Notes: a model not told the origin generated them from the letters alone. Shown: positions 8,690 to 17,157, numbered from the stretch's first letter. The stretch is 64,000 nucleotides of DNA from Rhodococcus zopfii NBRC 100606 = JCM 9919 (GCF_001895025.1 NZ_BCXI01000009.1:1-64000); one strand, 5' to 3'. Numbers and translations: made by a program.

Positions 8690-9451
8690 ATGTCCGATGT
8701 GGTTTTGCTCGAGCGTCGCGGTCGAGTACTGGTCATCACCATCAACCGGCCCGACGCCCGCAACGCCGTCAATGCTGCCGTGAGCCGCGGCCTGGCCGAC
8801 GCGGTCGACCTGCTCGACGAGGACGACGACCTGTCGGTCGGTGTCCTCACCGGCGCCGGCGGAAACTTCTGCGCGGGCATGGATCTGAAGGCATTCGTTG
8901 CCGGCGAGAACGTCGTGGTCCCCGGCAAGGGACTGGGCTTCACCGAGGCGCCGCCGCGCAAGCCTTTGATCTCCGCGGTCGAGGGTTTCGCGCTTGCCGG
9001 CGGCACCGAACTGGTGCTCGCGACCGACCTGGTCGTCGCCGCCAAGGACGCCAAGTTCGGCATCCCGGAGGTCAAGCGCGGACTTGTCGCCGCCGGTGGC
9101 GGGCTGCTGCGCCTGCCCACGCGCATCCCGTACCAGAAGGCACTCGAACTCGCCCTGACCGGCGACGCGTTCACCGCCGAGGAGGCTCACGGCTTCGGGT
9201 TCGTCAACACGCTCACCGAACCGGGCGGCGCGCTCGACGGTGCCCTCGCGCTCGCCGAGCGGATCACCGCCAACGGCCCGCTCGCGGTCGCAGTGACCAA
9301 GCAGATCGTCGCGTCCGCCTCGGACTGGTCGTCCGACGAAGCGTTCGCGAAGCAGATGGAGATCGCCGCTCCGGTGTTCGTGTCGGAGGACGCCCGCGAA
9401 GGCGCGACGGCGTTCGCGGAGAAGCGCGCCCCGGTCTGGAAGGGACGCTGA
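8690..9451 (+). CDS. enoyl-CoA hydratase/isomerase (crotonase) family protein
   Basis: A 253-residue crotonase-superfamily enzyme, acting on acyl-CoA thioesters, most simply as an enoyl-CoA hydratase. The first oxyanion-hole segment is GGNFCAGMDLKAF; the second is FALAGGTELVLATDLVV. Both residues corresponding to the hydratase glutamates of the rat mitochondrial enzyme appear kept, in GGTEL and FGIPEVKRGL. ATG at 8690 with GGAGG 9 nt upstream, so the longer reading frame from 8633 is not used. It follows the degenerate AMP-binding gene and is closed by a hairpin terminator at 9457-9491. Confidence 0.88.
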   Translation: MSDVVLLERRGRVLVITINRPDARNAVNAAVSRGLADAVDLLDEDDDLSVGVLTGAGGNFCAGMDLKAFVAGENVVVPGKGLGFTEAPPRKPLISAVEGFALAGGTELVLATDLVVAAKDAKFGIPEVKRGLVAAGGGLLRLPTRIPYQKALELALTGDAFTAEEAHGFGFVNTLTEPGGALDGALALAERITANGPLAVAVTKQIVASASDWSSDEAFAKQMEIAAPVFVSEDAREGATAFAEKRAPVWKGR

Positions 9452-9456
9452 CAGCT

Positions 9457-9491
9457 CGCGGTGCCCGCCCGGACTGCGGACGGGCACCGCG
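9457..9491 (+). terminator. hairpin terminator after the crotonase gene
   Basis: Perfect 11-bp inverted repeat (CGCGGTGCCCG / CGGGCACCGCG) around a 13-nt loop, starting 5 bases after the crotonase stop. There is no T-run, as is usual in high-G+C actinobacteria. Confidence 0.6.
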
Positions 9492-9523
9492 CTCGTAGAA
9501 CGGTTCCGGGAGGAGCAGACCGC

Positions 9524-10447
9524 ATGAGCGCCGAACTGCACGTGCACATCGAGGGCACTCTCGAACCCGAGCTGATCTTCGCGCTCGCCGAGCGCAACGG
9601 GGTCACCCTGCCCTACCGCGACCTCGCCGATCTGCGTTCCCGGTACGAATTCACCGATCTCGGATCGTTCCTGGAGCTGTACTACGCGAACATGCAGGTG
9701 CTGCGCACGGCGCAGGACTTCGCCGACCTGGCCCGCGGGTACCTGTCGCGCGCGGCCGATGCGGGCGTGACCCGCGCCGAGTTCTTCTTCGACCCGCAGG
9801 CGCACACCAGCCGCGGCGTTCCGCTGAGTGAAGTCGTCGACGGGCTCGCCGACGCCGTCGCTGGCAGCGGCCGCGAGTTCGGTGTCGACGCCGCGATGAT
9901 CGCCTCGATCGTGCGGGACCGTCCGGTGCACGAGGCCGGTGAGGTGTTCGGTGAGCTGCTGCGGCTGCGCGCCCCGATCATCGGTCTCGGCCTCGACTCC
10001 GCCGAGGTCGGTTACCCGCCGTCGTTGTTCGAGGACGTGTTCGCCCGTGCCCGCGCCGAAGGTCTGCACGTCGTCGCGCACGCAGGTGAGGAGGGACCCC
10101 CGGACTACGTGCATCAGGCCCTGGATCTGCTCGGCGCCGAACGCATCGACCACGGCATCCGGTCCCTGGAGGATCCTGACCTGGTGGCGCGGCTCGTCGA
10201 CGAACAGGTCCCGCTCACCGTGTGCCCGCTGTCGAATGTGCTTCTGGGCGTGGCGGATTCGATCGAACACCACCCGTTACGTCGCATGCTCGACGCGGGT
10301 CTGCTGGTCACCGTCAACTCCGACGACCCCGCCTATTTCGGCGGTTACGTCGACGACAACTTCGCTGCGCTGCACACCGGGCTCGGCCTGACGGACACCG
10401 AACACGAGACACTGGTGCGGAATTCGCTCGAAGCGGCGTTCATCTAG
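9524..10447 (+). CDS. adenosine/adenine deaminase family amidohydrolase
   Basis: Zinc-dependent purine deaminase of 307 residues. The metal-binding HxH (LHVHIEGT, His6/His8), the HAGEEGPP segment with the catalytic Glu, DHGIR and the NSDDPAYFG segment are all present. The opening HVHIEGTLEPELIFALAERNGV resembles adenine deaminases of the fungal/bacterial Ade type more than classical adenosine deaminase, so adenine to hypoxanthine in purine salvage is the favoured reaction. ATG at 9524 with GGGAGGAG 8 nt upstream. The protein ends at SLEAAFI, about 10-20 residues earlier than I expect for the family, and its last 4 bases overlap the convergent LysR gene. Confidence 0.85.
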   Translation: MSAELHVHIEGTLEPELIFALAERNGVTLPYRDLADLRSRYEFTDLGSFLELYYANMQVLRTAQDFADLARGYLSRAADAGVTRAEFFFDPQAHTSRGVPLSEVVDGLADAVAGSGREFGVDAAMIASIVRDRPVHEAGEVFGELLRLRAPIIGLGLDSAEVGYPPSLFEDVFARARAEGLHVVAHAGEEGPPDYVHQALDLLGAERIDHGIRSLEDPDLVARLVDEQVPLTVCPLSNVLLGVADSIEHHPLRRMLDAGLLVTVNSDDPAYFGGYVDDNFAALHTGLGLTDTEHETLVRNSLEAAFI

Positions 10448-11379
10448 TCTCCCGGAGCATGCCCGAGCGCACCCGGAGGGAAGACTTCGCCGAGGAGCTG
10501 GTCACGCATATTCCGTACCCGCTCGCGCAACGCGGCCGCGACGGCCATCACCTCTCGCCGGCGTGCCGCTTCCGGGCGTACCACCATCCAGTACTCGAGA
10601 TCTATCCACACCTGGTCGGCGAGCACCCGAACGAGATCCGGACAGTCGGCGGCGAGGAAACACGGGAGCAGCCCCAAACCTGCTCCCGCGCGGGTGGCTT
10701 CGACGTGCACCAGAACGTTGGTCGAATTGAGCCGGCTCGCCATGTGAGGCAGGTGGAACCTCGCTTGGTCGAGGTCGTCGACGGTGAGCATCGACTCGAT
10801 GAAATACACGAGGGGCCGGCCTGCGAGGTCCTTCCGATCGGCCGGCGTCCCAGCTGCCTCGAGGTAGTCCGCCGAGCCGTACAGGCCCAGCCGGTAGGTT
10901 CCGAGCAGTACCGGCTCGACGCGGAAGGTGGTCGGCCTGCCCACCACCACCTCGATGTCGATTCCCGAGTACGTCGATGGAGCACGCCGGGTGACCGTGA
11001 TGAGATCGACCGACAGCAAAGGGTTTTCGCGCCCGAGTTGGGCTACGACCGGGACGACGATCCGGGCGCTGAAGCCGTCGGTCGCGGCGATTCGCACGGT
11101 GCCGTGGAGGGCATCGCTGGATTCGCTGCGCAGACCGACGAGCGTCGACTCGATCTGCTCGGCGGCCCGGAGGGCGGTTTTGCCCAGGTCGGTCGGTTCC
11201 CAACCACCGGCCCCACGCGCGAGTAGCGGTCCTCCCAGTGCATGCTCGAGCGCAGCTATCCGTCGGGAGACGGTGGTGTGGTTGATCTCCAGGAGGCCGG
11301 CGGCGGTCGTGTAGCGGCCGGTCCGGGCCACGGCGAGCAGGGTGATCAGCGCGTTGGCGTCGAGACCGTCGATGTGCAT
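10444..11379 (-). CDS. LysR-family transcriptional regulator
   Basis: A 311-residue regulator: N-terminal winged helix-turn-helix (about residues 5-62, TGRYTTAAGLLEINHTTVSRRIAALE) followed by a periplasmic-binding-protein-like effector domain. It is transcribed away from the MHS permease and 3-hydroxybutyrate-dehydrogenase-like gene, with 120 bases between the starts. Control of that operon, with a small organic acid as inducer, is the natural inference. ATG start at 11379. The 3' end overlaps the deaminase stop by 4 bases in convergent orientation. Confidence 0.88.
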   Translation of the reverse strand: MHIDGLDANALITLLAVARTGRYTTAAGLLEINHTTVSRRIAALEHALGGPLLARGAGGWEPTDLGKTALRAAEQIESTLVGLRSESSDALHGTVRIAATDGFSARIVVPVVAQLGRENPLLSVDLITVTRRAPSTYSGIDIEVVVGRPTTFRVEPVLLGTYRLGLYGSADYLEAAGTPADRKDLAGRPLVYFIESMLTVDDLDQARFHLPHMASRLNSTNVLVHVEATRAGAGLGLLPCFLAADCPDLVRVLADQVWIDLEYWMVVRPEAARRREVMAVAAALRERVRNMRDQLLGEVFPPGALGHAPGD

Positions 11380-11499
11380 GAACGCAGATTCTATGGGCGA
11401 CTTTGGTCATTGCGTGTGCCTTCTTAGTTAGTGAGACTTCCGTGAGTGTGGTGCGCATCACTGAAGCGGTGGTGCGCTCTGACCGACAGGAGTGCACAC

Positions 11500-12855
11500 A
11501 TGGTCAAGCAGGGCGAAGTCGATGCGAGTCGGACGGGACTGCGCAAGATCGTCGCCGCCTCGATGGCGGGAACGGTCGTCGAATGGTACGAGTTCTTTCT
11601 CTACGGGATCGCCGCCACCGTCGTCTTCAACAAGATCTTCTTCCCGGCCGGCGCGAGTCAGTTCGACGCGATCATCGCGGCGTTCGTCACGTACGCGGTC
11701 GGATTCGCCGCACGCCCGATCGGTGGGATCGTGTTCGGCCACTTCGGTGACCGGATCGGCCGCAAACACCTGTTGCAGATCTCGATCGTGATGATCGGCG
11801 CGGCCACCTTCCTCATGGGCTGCCTGCCCACGTTCGACCAGATCGGCTACTGGGCTCCCGCACTTCTCGTGATGTTGCGTTTCGTCCAGGGGTTCGCCGT
11901 CGGTGGCGAGTGGGGCGGTGCGGTACTGCTCGTGGCCGAGCAATGCCCGGACCGCTCCCGCGGGTTCTGGGCGTCGTGGCCGCAGGCCGGGGTGCCCGGC
12001 GGCAACCTCGCAGCCACCGTCGTTCTGTTGATCCTGACCAACACCCTGTCCGAAGCGGCCTTCCTCAGCTGGGGGTGGCGGATCGCATTCTTCCTCTCCG
12101 CGGTGATCGTGCTCGTGGGCTACTACATCCGGACGCAGGTCGACGAGTCTCCGCTGTTCGTCGAAGCCCAGCAGGAGATCGAGCGGGAGCAGGAGATGTC
12201 GTACGGCGTCGTCGAGGTGCTCAAGCGGTACCCGCGCGGGGTGTTCTCGGCGATGGGTCTGCGGTTCGGCGAGAACATCATGTACTACTTGGTCGTCACG
12301 TTCTCGATCACCTATCTGAAGACGGTGGTGGAGATGGACACGTCGTCCATTCTGACCTGGCTGCTGATCGCACACGTGACGCACCTGGCGGTGATGCCGG
12401 TGTTCGGTGCGTTGGCCGATCGGGTGGGTCGGCGGCCGGTGTACTTCGCCGGTGCCGCACTCAGCGCCACGTGGGGATTCTTCGCCTTCTCCATGTTCGA
12501 CACCGGCAGCGCCGCGTACGTGGTACTCGCCGTCACGTTGGGACTGGTGTTCCACGCGATGATGTATGCGCCACAGCCTGCGATCATGGCTGAGTCGTTT
12601 CCGACGCGTATGCGCTACTCCGGTGTCTCGCTCGCAGCACAGGTGACCTCGATTGCGGCCGGTTCCCTCGCCCCGATCATCGCCACCAAATTGCTCGCGA
12701 CCTACCACTCCGCGACACCGATCGCGGTGTATCTGGCGATCGCGTGCACGGTGAGCTTCGTGGCGGTGCTGTTCGTTCGGGAAACCCGGGGGATCAGCCT
12801 TGCCACCGTCGACGACGTCGACCGCCGCGATCAACTCGTCGCGGTGACACGATGA
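11500..12855 (+). CDS. MHS-family MFS organic-acid:proton symporter
   Basis: A 451-residue permease of the metabolite:H+ symporter branch of the MFS, with 12 predicted helices. Characteristic sequences are AGTVVEWYEFFLYG in helix 1, GGIVFGHFGDRIGRK between helices 2 and 3, RFVQGFAVGGEWGGAVLLVAE in helix 4-5, and FGALADRVGRRPVYF in the central loop. ATG at 11500 with ACAGGAG 6-7 nt upstream. The stop overlaps the start of the SDR dehydrogenase (ATGA), so both proteins are made from one message. With a 3-hydroxybutyrate-dehydrogenase-like partner, uptake of a hydroxy or keto acid is likely (inference). Confidence 0.9.
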   Translation: MVKQGEVDASRTGLRKIVAASMAGTVVEWYEFFLYGIAATVVFNKIFFPAGASQFDAIIAAFVTYAVGFAARPIGGIVFGHFGDRIGRKHLLQISIVMIGAATFLMGCLPTFDQIGYWAPALLVMLRFVQGFAVGGEWGGAVLLVAEQCPDRSRGFWASWPQAGVPGGNLAATVVLLILTNTLSEAAFLSWGWRIAFFLSAVIVLVGYYIRTQVDESPLFVEAQQEIEREQEMSYGVVEVLKRYPRGVFSAMGLRFGENIMYYLVVTFSITYLKTVVEMDTSSILTWLLIAHVTHLAVMPVFGALADRVGRRPVYFAGAALSATWGFFAFSMFDTGSAAYVVLAVTLGLVFHAMMYAPQPAIMAESFPTRMRYSGVSLAAQVTSIAAGSLAPIIATKLLATYHSATPIAVYLAIACTVSFVAVLFVRETRGISLATVDDVDRRDQLVAVTR

Positions 12856-13706
12856 CAAGCGACCGGAGCTCCGCCGTGGAAACCGCGCCGGCGGCAACGC
12901 GGCCGCCGAACGTCGAAGGGGCCGTGCGGGCGGTGGTCGCCGGCCTCACCGGGCGCAGCGTCGGACCGATGACCGGTCGGCAGGTGCTGGTCACCGGGGC
13001 CGGAGGCGGTATCGGCGCCGCGGTGGCCGAACGCCTGGCCGGTGCAGGTGCGGAGGTGACTGTCGCCGATCTCGACGGCAAGGCCGCGGCCGCAGTGGCC
13101 GATCGCATCGGCGGCCGGCCCTGGCAAGTGGACCTGACCGACACCGGCGCGCTGGCCGAGCTGACTTTGGATGTCGATGTCCTGGTCAGCAACGCCGGGG
13201 TGCAGCACGTGAGCCCGATCGAGAGCTTCGATCCGGCCCACTTCCGCCGCATCACCACCCTGATGCTCGAAGCGCCGTTCCTGCTCACCCGGGCTGCGCT
13301 TTCGGGGATGTACGAGCGTGGCTTCGGGCGGATCGTGCACATTTCGTCGGTGCACGGACTGCGTGCTTCCAAGTACAAGGCGGCGTACGTGGCCGCCAAG
13401 CACGGTGTCGAGGGCCTGTCGAAGGTGACCGCGCTCGAAGGTGGCGAACACGGCGTGACGAGCAACTGCGTCAATCCCGGCTACGTCCGTACCGCACTGG
13501 TCTCCGCACAGATCGCCGAACAAGCTCGGGCACATGGGATTTCGCAGGAGCAGGTGACCGAAGAGGTGCTCCTGGCGCGCACGGCCATCAAGAGGCTGAT
13601 CGAGCCGGCCGAGGTCGCGGAACTGGTGGCGTTCCTGGCCTCGGATGCAGCGGCGATGGTGACCGGAGCCGCATACACGATGGACGGAGGGTGGACCGCA
13701 GCCTGA
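12852..13706 (+). CDS. SDR oxidoreductase, 3-hydroxybutyrate-dehydrogenase-like
   Basis: Short-chain dehydrogenase of 284 residues. NAD(P)-binding glycine motif GAGGGIGAAVAERL lies near residues 47-60, SNAG follows in the middle, and the catalytic Ser-Tyr-Lys appear as ISSVHGLRASKYKAAYVAAKHG. The segments NAGVQHVSPIESF and VNPGYVRTALVSAQI strongly recall D-3-hydroxybutyrate dehydrogenases, which make acetoacetate from 3-hydroxybutyrate. An extra ~40-residue N-terminal stretch precedes the Rossmann fold. ATG overlaps the permease stop. Uptake by the MHS permease, oxidation here and control by the LysR protein make a compact catabolic unit. Confidence 0.85.
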   Translation: MTSDRSSAVETAPAATRPPNVEGAVRAVVAGLTGRSVGPMTGRQVLVTGAGGGIGAAVAERLAGAGAEVTVADLDGKAAAAVADRIGGRPWQVDLTDTGALAELTLDVDVLVSNAGVQHVSPIESFDPAHFRRITTLMLEAPFLLTRAALSGMYERGFGRIVHISSVHGLRASKYKAAYVAAKHGVEGLSKVTALEGGEHGVTSNCVNPGYVRTALVSAQIAEQARAHGISQEQVTEEVLLARTAIKRLIEPAEVAELVAFLASDAAAMVTGAAYTMDGGWTAA

Positions 13707-13711
13707 AACCG

Positions 13712-13750
13712 GCGGCCGAGCGTGCCACATCGCGGTGGCGCCTCGGCCGC
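13712..13750. terminator. bidirectional hairpin between convergent SDR and lactone oxidase genes
   Basis: A 9-bp perfect stem (GCGGCCGAG / CTCGGCCGC) encloses a second 5-bp stem (GCCAC / GTGGC) in the 53-base gap between two convergent stops, so it can serve both transcripts. Confidence 0.6.
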
Positions 13751-13759
13751 TGTGCCGTT

Positions 13760-15076
13760 CTAGAGACCGAACACCCGCTCGAGATAGGGGTTGGCGAACA
13801 TCCTGTCCGGGTCGACGCGGTCGCGCACGGCCAGGAAGTCGTCGAACCTCGGATAGGCGGGCCGCAGATCGTCCGCGGTCCGCCCGTGTAGCTTGCCCCA
13901 ATGCGGCCGGCCGTCGACAGCGCGCACGATCTCCTCGACGGTCGCGAAGTAGTCGCGGTGGTCGCGCCGATGGAACTCGTGCACCGCGACGTAGGCGGTG
14001 TCGCGACCGTGCGCGGTGGACAGCCACACGTCGTCGGCGGCCGCGAATCGCACCTCGACGGGAAACGCGACCTGCCGGCCGGTGCGTTCGAGTCCGCGGG
14101 CGATGTCCGTGAGCACGCCGGGTAGCGCGTCCACCGGGATCGCGTACTCCATCTCCCGGAACCGGACGCGCCGCGGGGAGGCGAACACCGCGTAGCTGCG
14201 GTCGGTGAACTCGCGGGGGGACAGGGCCCGTCCGGCCACTTCGTTGATCCGCGGAATCAGGCCCGGCGCCCGCGTCCCGAGATGCTGCAGTGCGCCGAAC
14301 ACACCGTTGGAGAGCAACTCGTCGTCGACGAAACCGCGTACCCGGCCGACGGGTTCGGTCGGTTCGGCACCCTCGATCCGGGTGTTGCGTTTGGTCAGGA
14401 CCCGGTCGGTGTGCGGGAACCAGTAGAACTCGAAATGGTCCACCCCGAGCCGGTCGTCGTCGAGCACCGCGAGCGTTTCGGTGAGGGTCGCGGGTGCCTC
14501 GGCCGCGTGCAACCGGAACGCGGGAATGCAGTCGAGGGTCATGGAGGTGAGGATGCCGATCGAGCCGACGCCGAGTCGGGCCGCCTCGAACAGTTCGGGC
14601 TCGGCGGTGGCGGAGCAGTGCACGGTACGGCCGTCCGCGAGCACGACCGTGACCGCGCGCACCTGGGTGGCCAGCCCGCCGAATCCTGCTCCGGTGCCGT
14701 GGGTTCCGGTGGAGACGGCACCGGCGATCGACTGGACGTCGATGTCGCCGAGATTGGCCAGCGCCAGGCCGTGCGACCACAGCAGACGGTTGAGATCGTG
14801 CAGCCGTGTGCCGGCGCCGACGGTGACGAGAGCGCCGGTCGCGGTCGGCTCGACCCGTTCGATCCCGGCGATGCGGTCGAGGGAGACGAGGACGCCGTCG
14901 GTGACCGCCGCACCGGTGAACGAATGGCCGGCGCCGACCGCCTTGACCCGGTCGCCGCGTTCGGCGGCACGGGTGACGAGGGCCGCGACCTCCTCGGCGC
15001 CGGCGGGGGTGTCGAATGCGCGGGGTGTCGCGTGTTCGGTGCGTGCCCAGTTGCGCCAGGTTCCCATGACGAGCAT
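13760..15076 (-). CDS. FAD-dependent D-arabinono-1,4-lactone / L-gulono-1,4-lactone oxidase-like protein
   Basis: VAO/PCMH-type flavoprotein of 438 residues. The FAD-binding half includes VKAVGAGHSFTGAAVTDGVLVSLDRI and GTHGTGAGFGGLATQV; the C-terminal ALO domain includes FEFYWFPHTDRVLTKRNT and the terminal HWGKLHGRT motif, where relatives have a catalytic HWGK. Characterised relatives oxidise aldono-lactones, but the actinobacterial substrate is uncertain. A second Met three codons in is an equally possible start. It is divergent from a TetR gene, and a 14-bp palindrome lies 9 bases upstream of its start, so repression by that TetR is likely. Confidence 0.85.
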   Translation of the reverse strand: MLVMGTWRNWARTEHATPRAFDTPAGAEEVAALVTRAAERGDRVKAVGAGHSFTGAAVTDGVLVSLDRIAGIERVEPTATGALVTVGAGTRLHDLNRLLWSHGLALANLGDIDVQSIAGAVSTGTHGTGAGFGGLATQVRAVTVVLADGRTVHCSATAEPELFEAARLGVGSIGILTSMTLDCIPAFRLHAAEAPATLTETLAVLDDDRLGVDHFEFYWFPHTDRVLTKRNTRIEGAEPTEPVGRVRGFVDDELLSNGVFGALQHLGTRAPGLIPRINEVAGRALSPREFTDRSYAVFASPRRVRFREMEYAIPVDALPGVLTDIARGLERTGRQVAFPVEVRFAAADDVWLSTAHGRDTAYVAVHEFHRRDHRDYFATVEEIVRAVDGRPHWGKLHGRTADDLRPAYPRFDDFLAVRDRVDPDRMFANPYLERVFGL

Positions 15077-15084
15077 CGTCCTCT

Positions 15085-15098
15085 TGGACGACCGTCCA
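15085..15098. promoter_or_regulatory. TetR operator copy 1
   Basis: TGGACG-AC-CGTCCA, a perfect inverted repeat with 6-bp arms, lies between the divergent lactone oxidase and TetR genes. A copy with one base change occurs at 15853-15866 before the next gene, which marks this as a true regulator site rather than a chance palindrome. Confidence 0.75.
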
Positions 15099-15162
15099 GG
15101 TCAAGGGTTGCAGGGTTGTCGCGTTCGACCCGGGGTCGGCCCCGAGCCTCTACGATCGGGGG

Positions 15163-15807
15163 ATGCTGAACCGGATGCCCGCGGACGAGCGTCGCGCCCA
15201 GCTCATCGAATCCGCTCTCGACCTCGCCGAGCGCGGGGGAGTCGGCGCGGTCACGGTGCGGGCGGTCGCGGAGAACGCCGGTGTGTCCCTCGGCGTGGTG
15301 CACTACTGCTTCGAGAGCAAGGAAGCGCTTGTCGTCGCGATGGGGGAGACGCTCGTCCGGCAGCTCAGCGAGGCCCTGCACGTCGCGTTCGACCTGCCGC
15401 ACGACGGTGCGGATCCGCAGGGGGTCCGCGGCCTTCGTCAGCTTCTGTACGCCGGGCTCAATGCGATGTGGCCAACGATCGAGACAACGGCGAACCGTCA
15501 GATCCTCACCTACGAGATCACCACCTATTCGCTGCGGCAGCGGGCCTCGGAGTCCGAACGCGGCGGCCGGATCGCCACCGAGCAGTACCGGTTCATGGAC
15601 GTGGAGGCGTGCCGGTTTCTCACCGACTGCGCCGAACGCACCGGGACGACGTGGACCGAACCGGTCGAGGACATCGCCCGGATGGCGCTGGCGATGATCG
15701 ACGGTCTCGTGCTGCGCTGGCTCGTCGATCGCAACGGCGACTTCATCGTCGCCGAACTCGACGACGTGGCCGGGATCATCGCTGCCCGCGCGGTGGACCA
15801 GCCCTGA
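15163..15807 (+). CDS. TetR-family transcriptional regulator
   Basis: A 214-residue TetR/AcrR-type repressor. The N-terminal helix-turn-helix (GVGAVTVRAVAENAGVSLGVVHYCFESKEALVVAM, about residues 25-60) is followed by a helical ligand-binding domain. It is divergent from the lactone oxidase and upstream of the PLP enzyme in the same orientation. Near-identical 14-bp palindromes lie in front of both neighbours. The simplest model is autoregulation plus control of both enzymes, with relief by a sugar-acid or amino-acid-derived ligand (ligand is inference). Confidence 0.9.
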   Translation: MLNRMPADERRAQLIESALDLAERGGVGAVTVRAVAENAGVSLGVVHYCFESKEALVVAMGETLVRQLSEALHVAFDLPHDGADPQGVRGLRQLLYAGLNAMWPTIETTANRQILTYEITTYSLRQRASESERGGRIATEQYRFMDVEACRFLTDCAERTGTTWTEPVEDIARMALAMIDGLVLRWLVDRNGDFIVAELDDVAGIIAARAVDQP

Positions 15808-15852
15808 GCGGTCGCCCGCTGGGGTGAACGTGGCCGTCGAGAGTCATGGATC

Positions 15853-15866
15853 TGGACAACCGTCCA
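15853..15866. promoter_or_regulatory. TetR operator copy 2
   Basis: TGGACAACCGTCCA differs from the 15085-15098 site at one position and keeps the TGGAC / GTCCA arms. It lies 48 bases upstream of the chosen GTG of the PLP enzyme, inside an artificial in-frame extension of that gene, and so argues for the downstream start. Confidence 0.7.
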
Positions 15867-15913
15867 TTCGGGTGATCGACTTGTTGCTCCACGACTCGAC
15901 GATTGGACCCGCC

Positions 15914-17092
15914 GTGACCTCGACCCTCGACCGGCTCGACACCGCGACCGCCGACCTCGATCCGCCCTTCGCCGCCGTCGACCTGGCCACGTTGCGCCGC
16001 AATGCCGCCGACCTGGCGCGGCGCTCAGGTGGCACGCCCGTTCGGGTGGCGAGCAAATCGGTCCGCTGCCGCGCGGTCCTCGAGGAGGTGCTGGGTGCAG
16101 ATCTGACCGGTTCGAACGGCAAGTTCCGGGGCATCATGTCGTACTCACTGCGGGAAGCGCTGTGGCTGGTCGACCTCGGTGCCCGCGACGTTCTCCTCGG
16201 CTACCCGACGGTCGACCGTGGCGCCCTCGCCGAGCTGGCCGCACGACCCGATGCCCTCGACGCCATCACCCTGATGGTCGATTCCCCCGCCCAACTCGGC
16301 CTCGTCCGCGACGCCTTCGGCACCGGCACCGTGCGCCCGCGGGTCTGCTTCGACGTCGACGCCTCGCTGCGGATCGGCCCGGTGCACCTGGGGGTGCGTC
16401 GATCCCCGCTGCGGGCTCCGGACGACGCCGCGCAGCTCGCCCGGTGCGCGACCACCGCCGGATTCACCGTCGTCGGGGTGATGTTCTACGAGGCGCAGAT
16501 CGCCGGGCTACCCGACTCGTCGCTGCCCGTGCGGCTGGTCAAACGGGCGTCGGCGCAGGAACTCGCGACCCGTCGGGGCCTCGTGGTCGACGCCGTGCGG
16601 GCCACGGTCGGGGATCTCGAGATCGTCAACAGCGGTGGGACCGGCTCTCTCGAGGTGAGTTCCGCCGATCCGGTCGTCACCGAGGTGACCGCCGGATCCG
16701 GACTGTACGTGCCGACCCTGTTCGATCGCTACCGCGCCTTCACCCCGCATCCCGCGCTGTTCTTCGCGCTGCCGGCGGTGCGCAAACCGACCCCCACGAT
16801 CACCACCCTGTTCGGTGGTGGCTACATCGCGTCCGGGCCGGCCGGACCCGCGCGGGTGCCGAAGCCGGTGCATCCGGCGGGACTGCGGTTGCTGCGCAAC
16901 GAGGGTGCGGGGGAAGTGCAGACACCGGTCACCGGGCGCGCCGCGTCGGACATCCCGATCGGCGGGCGCGTGTGGTTCCGGCACGCCAAGGCCGGTGAAC
17001 TGTGTGAACGGTTCACGCACCTGCACCTGATCGACGAGGACGGCTCACGCCACACCGTCCCGACCTATCGCGGCGAGGGCCACTGCTGGTGA
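15914..17092 (+). CDS. PLP-dependent alanine-racemase-fold amino acid aldolase/deaminase-like protein
   Basis: A fold-type III PLP enzyme of about 392 residues resembling D-threonine aldolase / alanine-racemase N-terminal domain proteins. The cofactor Lys is probably in TPVRVASKSVRCRAVLEEV near the N-terminus. NSGGTGSLEVSS is the likely phosphate-binding region, and the C-terminal part (GRVWFRHAKAGELCERFTHLHL) resembles the metal-binding end of D-threonine aldolases. The start is uncertain: GTG at 15914 is chosen because the operator at 15853-15866 would otherwise be coding, but no good ribosome site is visible. From memory, mycobacteria carry a similar lactone oxidase and racemase-like pair near Rv1769-Rv1771; that should be checked. 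Confidence 0.75.
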   Translation: MTSTLDRLDTATADLDPPFAAVDLATLRRNAADLARRSGGTPVRVASKSVRCRAVLEEVLGADLTGSNGKFRGIMSYSLREALWLVDLGARDVLLGYPTVDRGALAELAARPDALDAITLMVDSPAQLGLVRDAFGTGTVRPRVCFDVDASLRIGPVHLGVRRSPLRAPDDAAQLARCATTAGFTVVGVMFYEAQIAGLPDSSLPVRLVKRASAQELATRRGLVVDAVRATVGDLEIVNSGGTGSLEVSSADPVVTEVTAGSGLYVPTLFDRYRAFTPHPALFFALPAVRKPTPTITTLFGGGYIASGPAGPARVPKPVHPAGLRLLRNEGAGEVQTPVTGRAASDIPIGGRVWFRHAKAGELCERFTHLHLIDEDGSRHTVPTYRGEGHCW

Positions 17093-17114
17093 CCCCGTCC
17101 CCCGTGCGCGCTTT

Positions 17115-17130
17115 GGTAGCGGGAGCTACC
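17115..17130. promoter_or_regulatory. 16-bp inverted repeat upstream of alpha/beta hydrolase
   Basis: GGTAGC-GGGA-GCTACC has perfect 6-bp arms, 27 bases before the hydrolase ATG and just after the PLP enzyme stop. The position and the short loop fit an operator better than a terminator. No regulator gene is adjacent downstream. Confidence 0.45.
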
Positions 17131-17157
17131 GAAACCACGCACCATAGGGTGAGCGTC

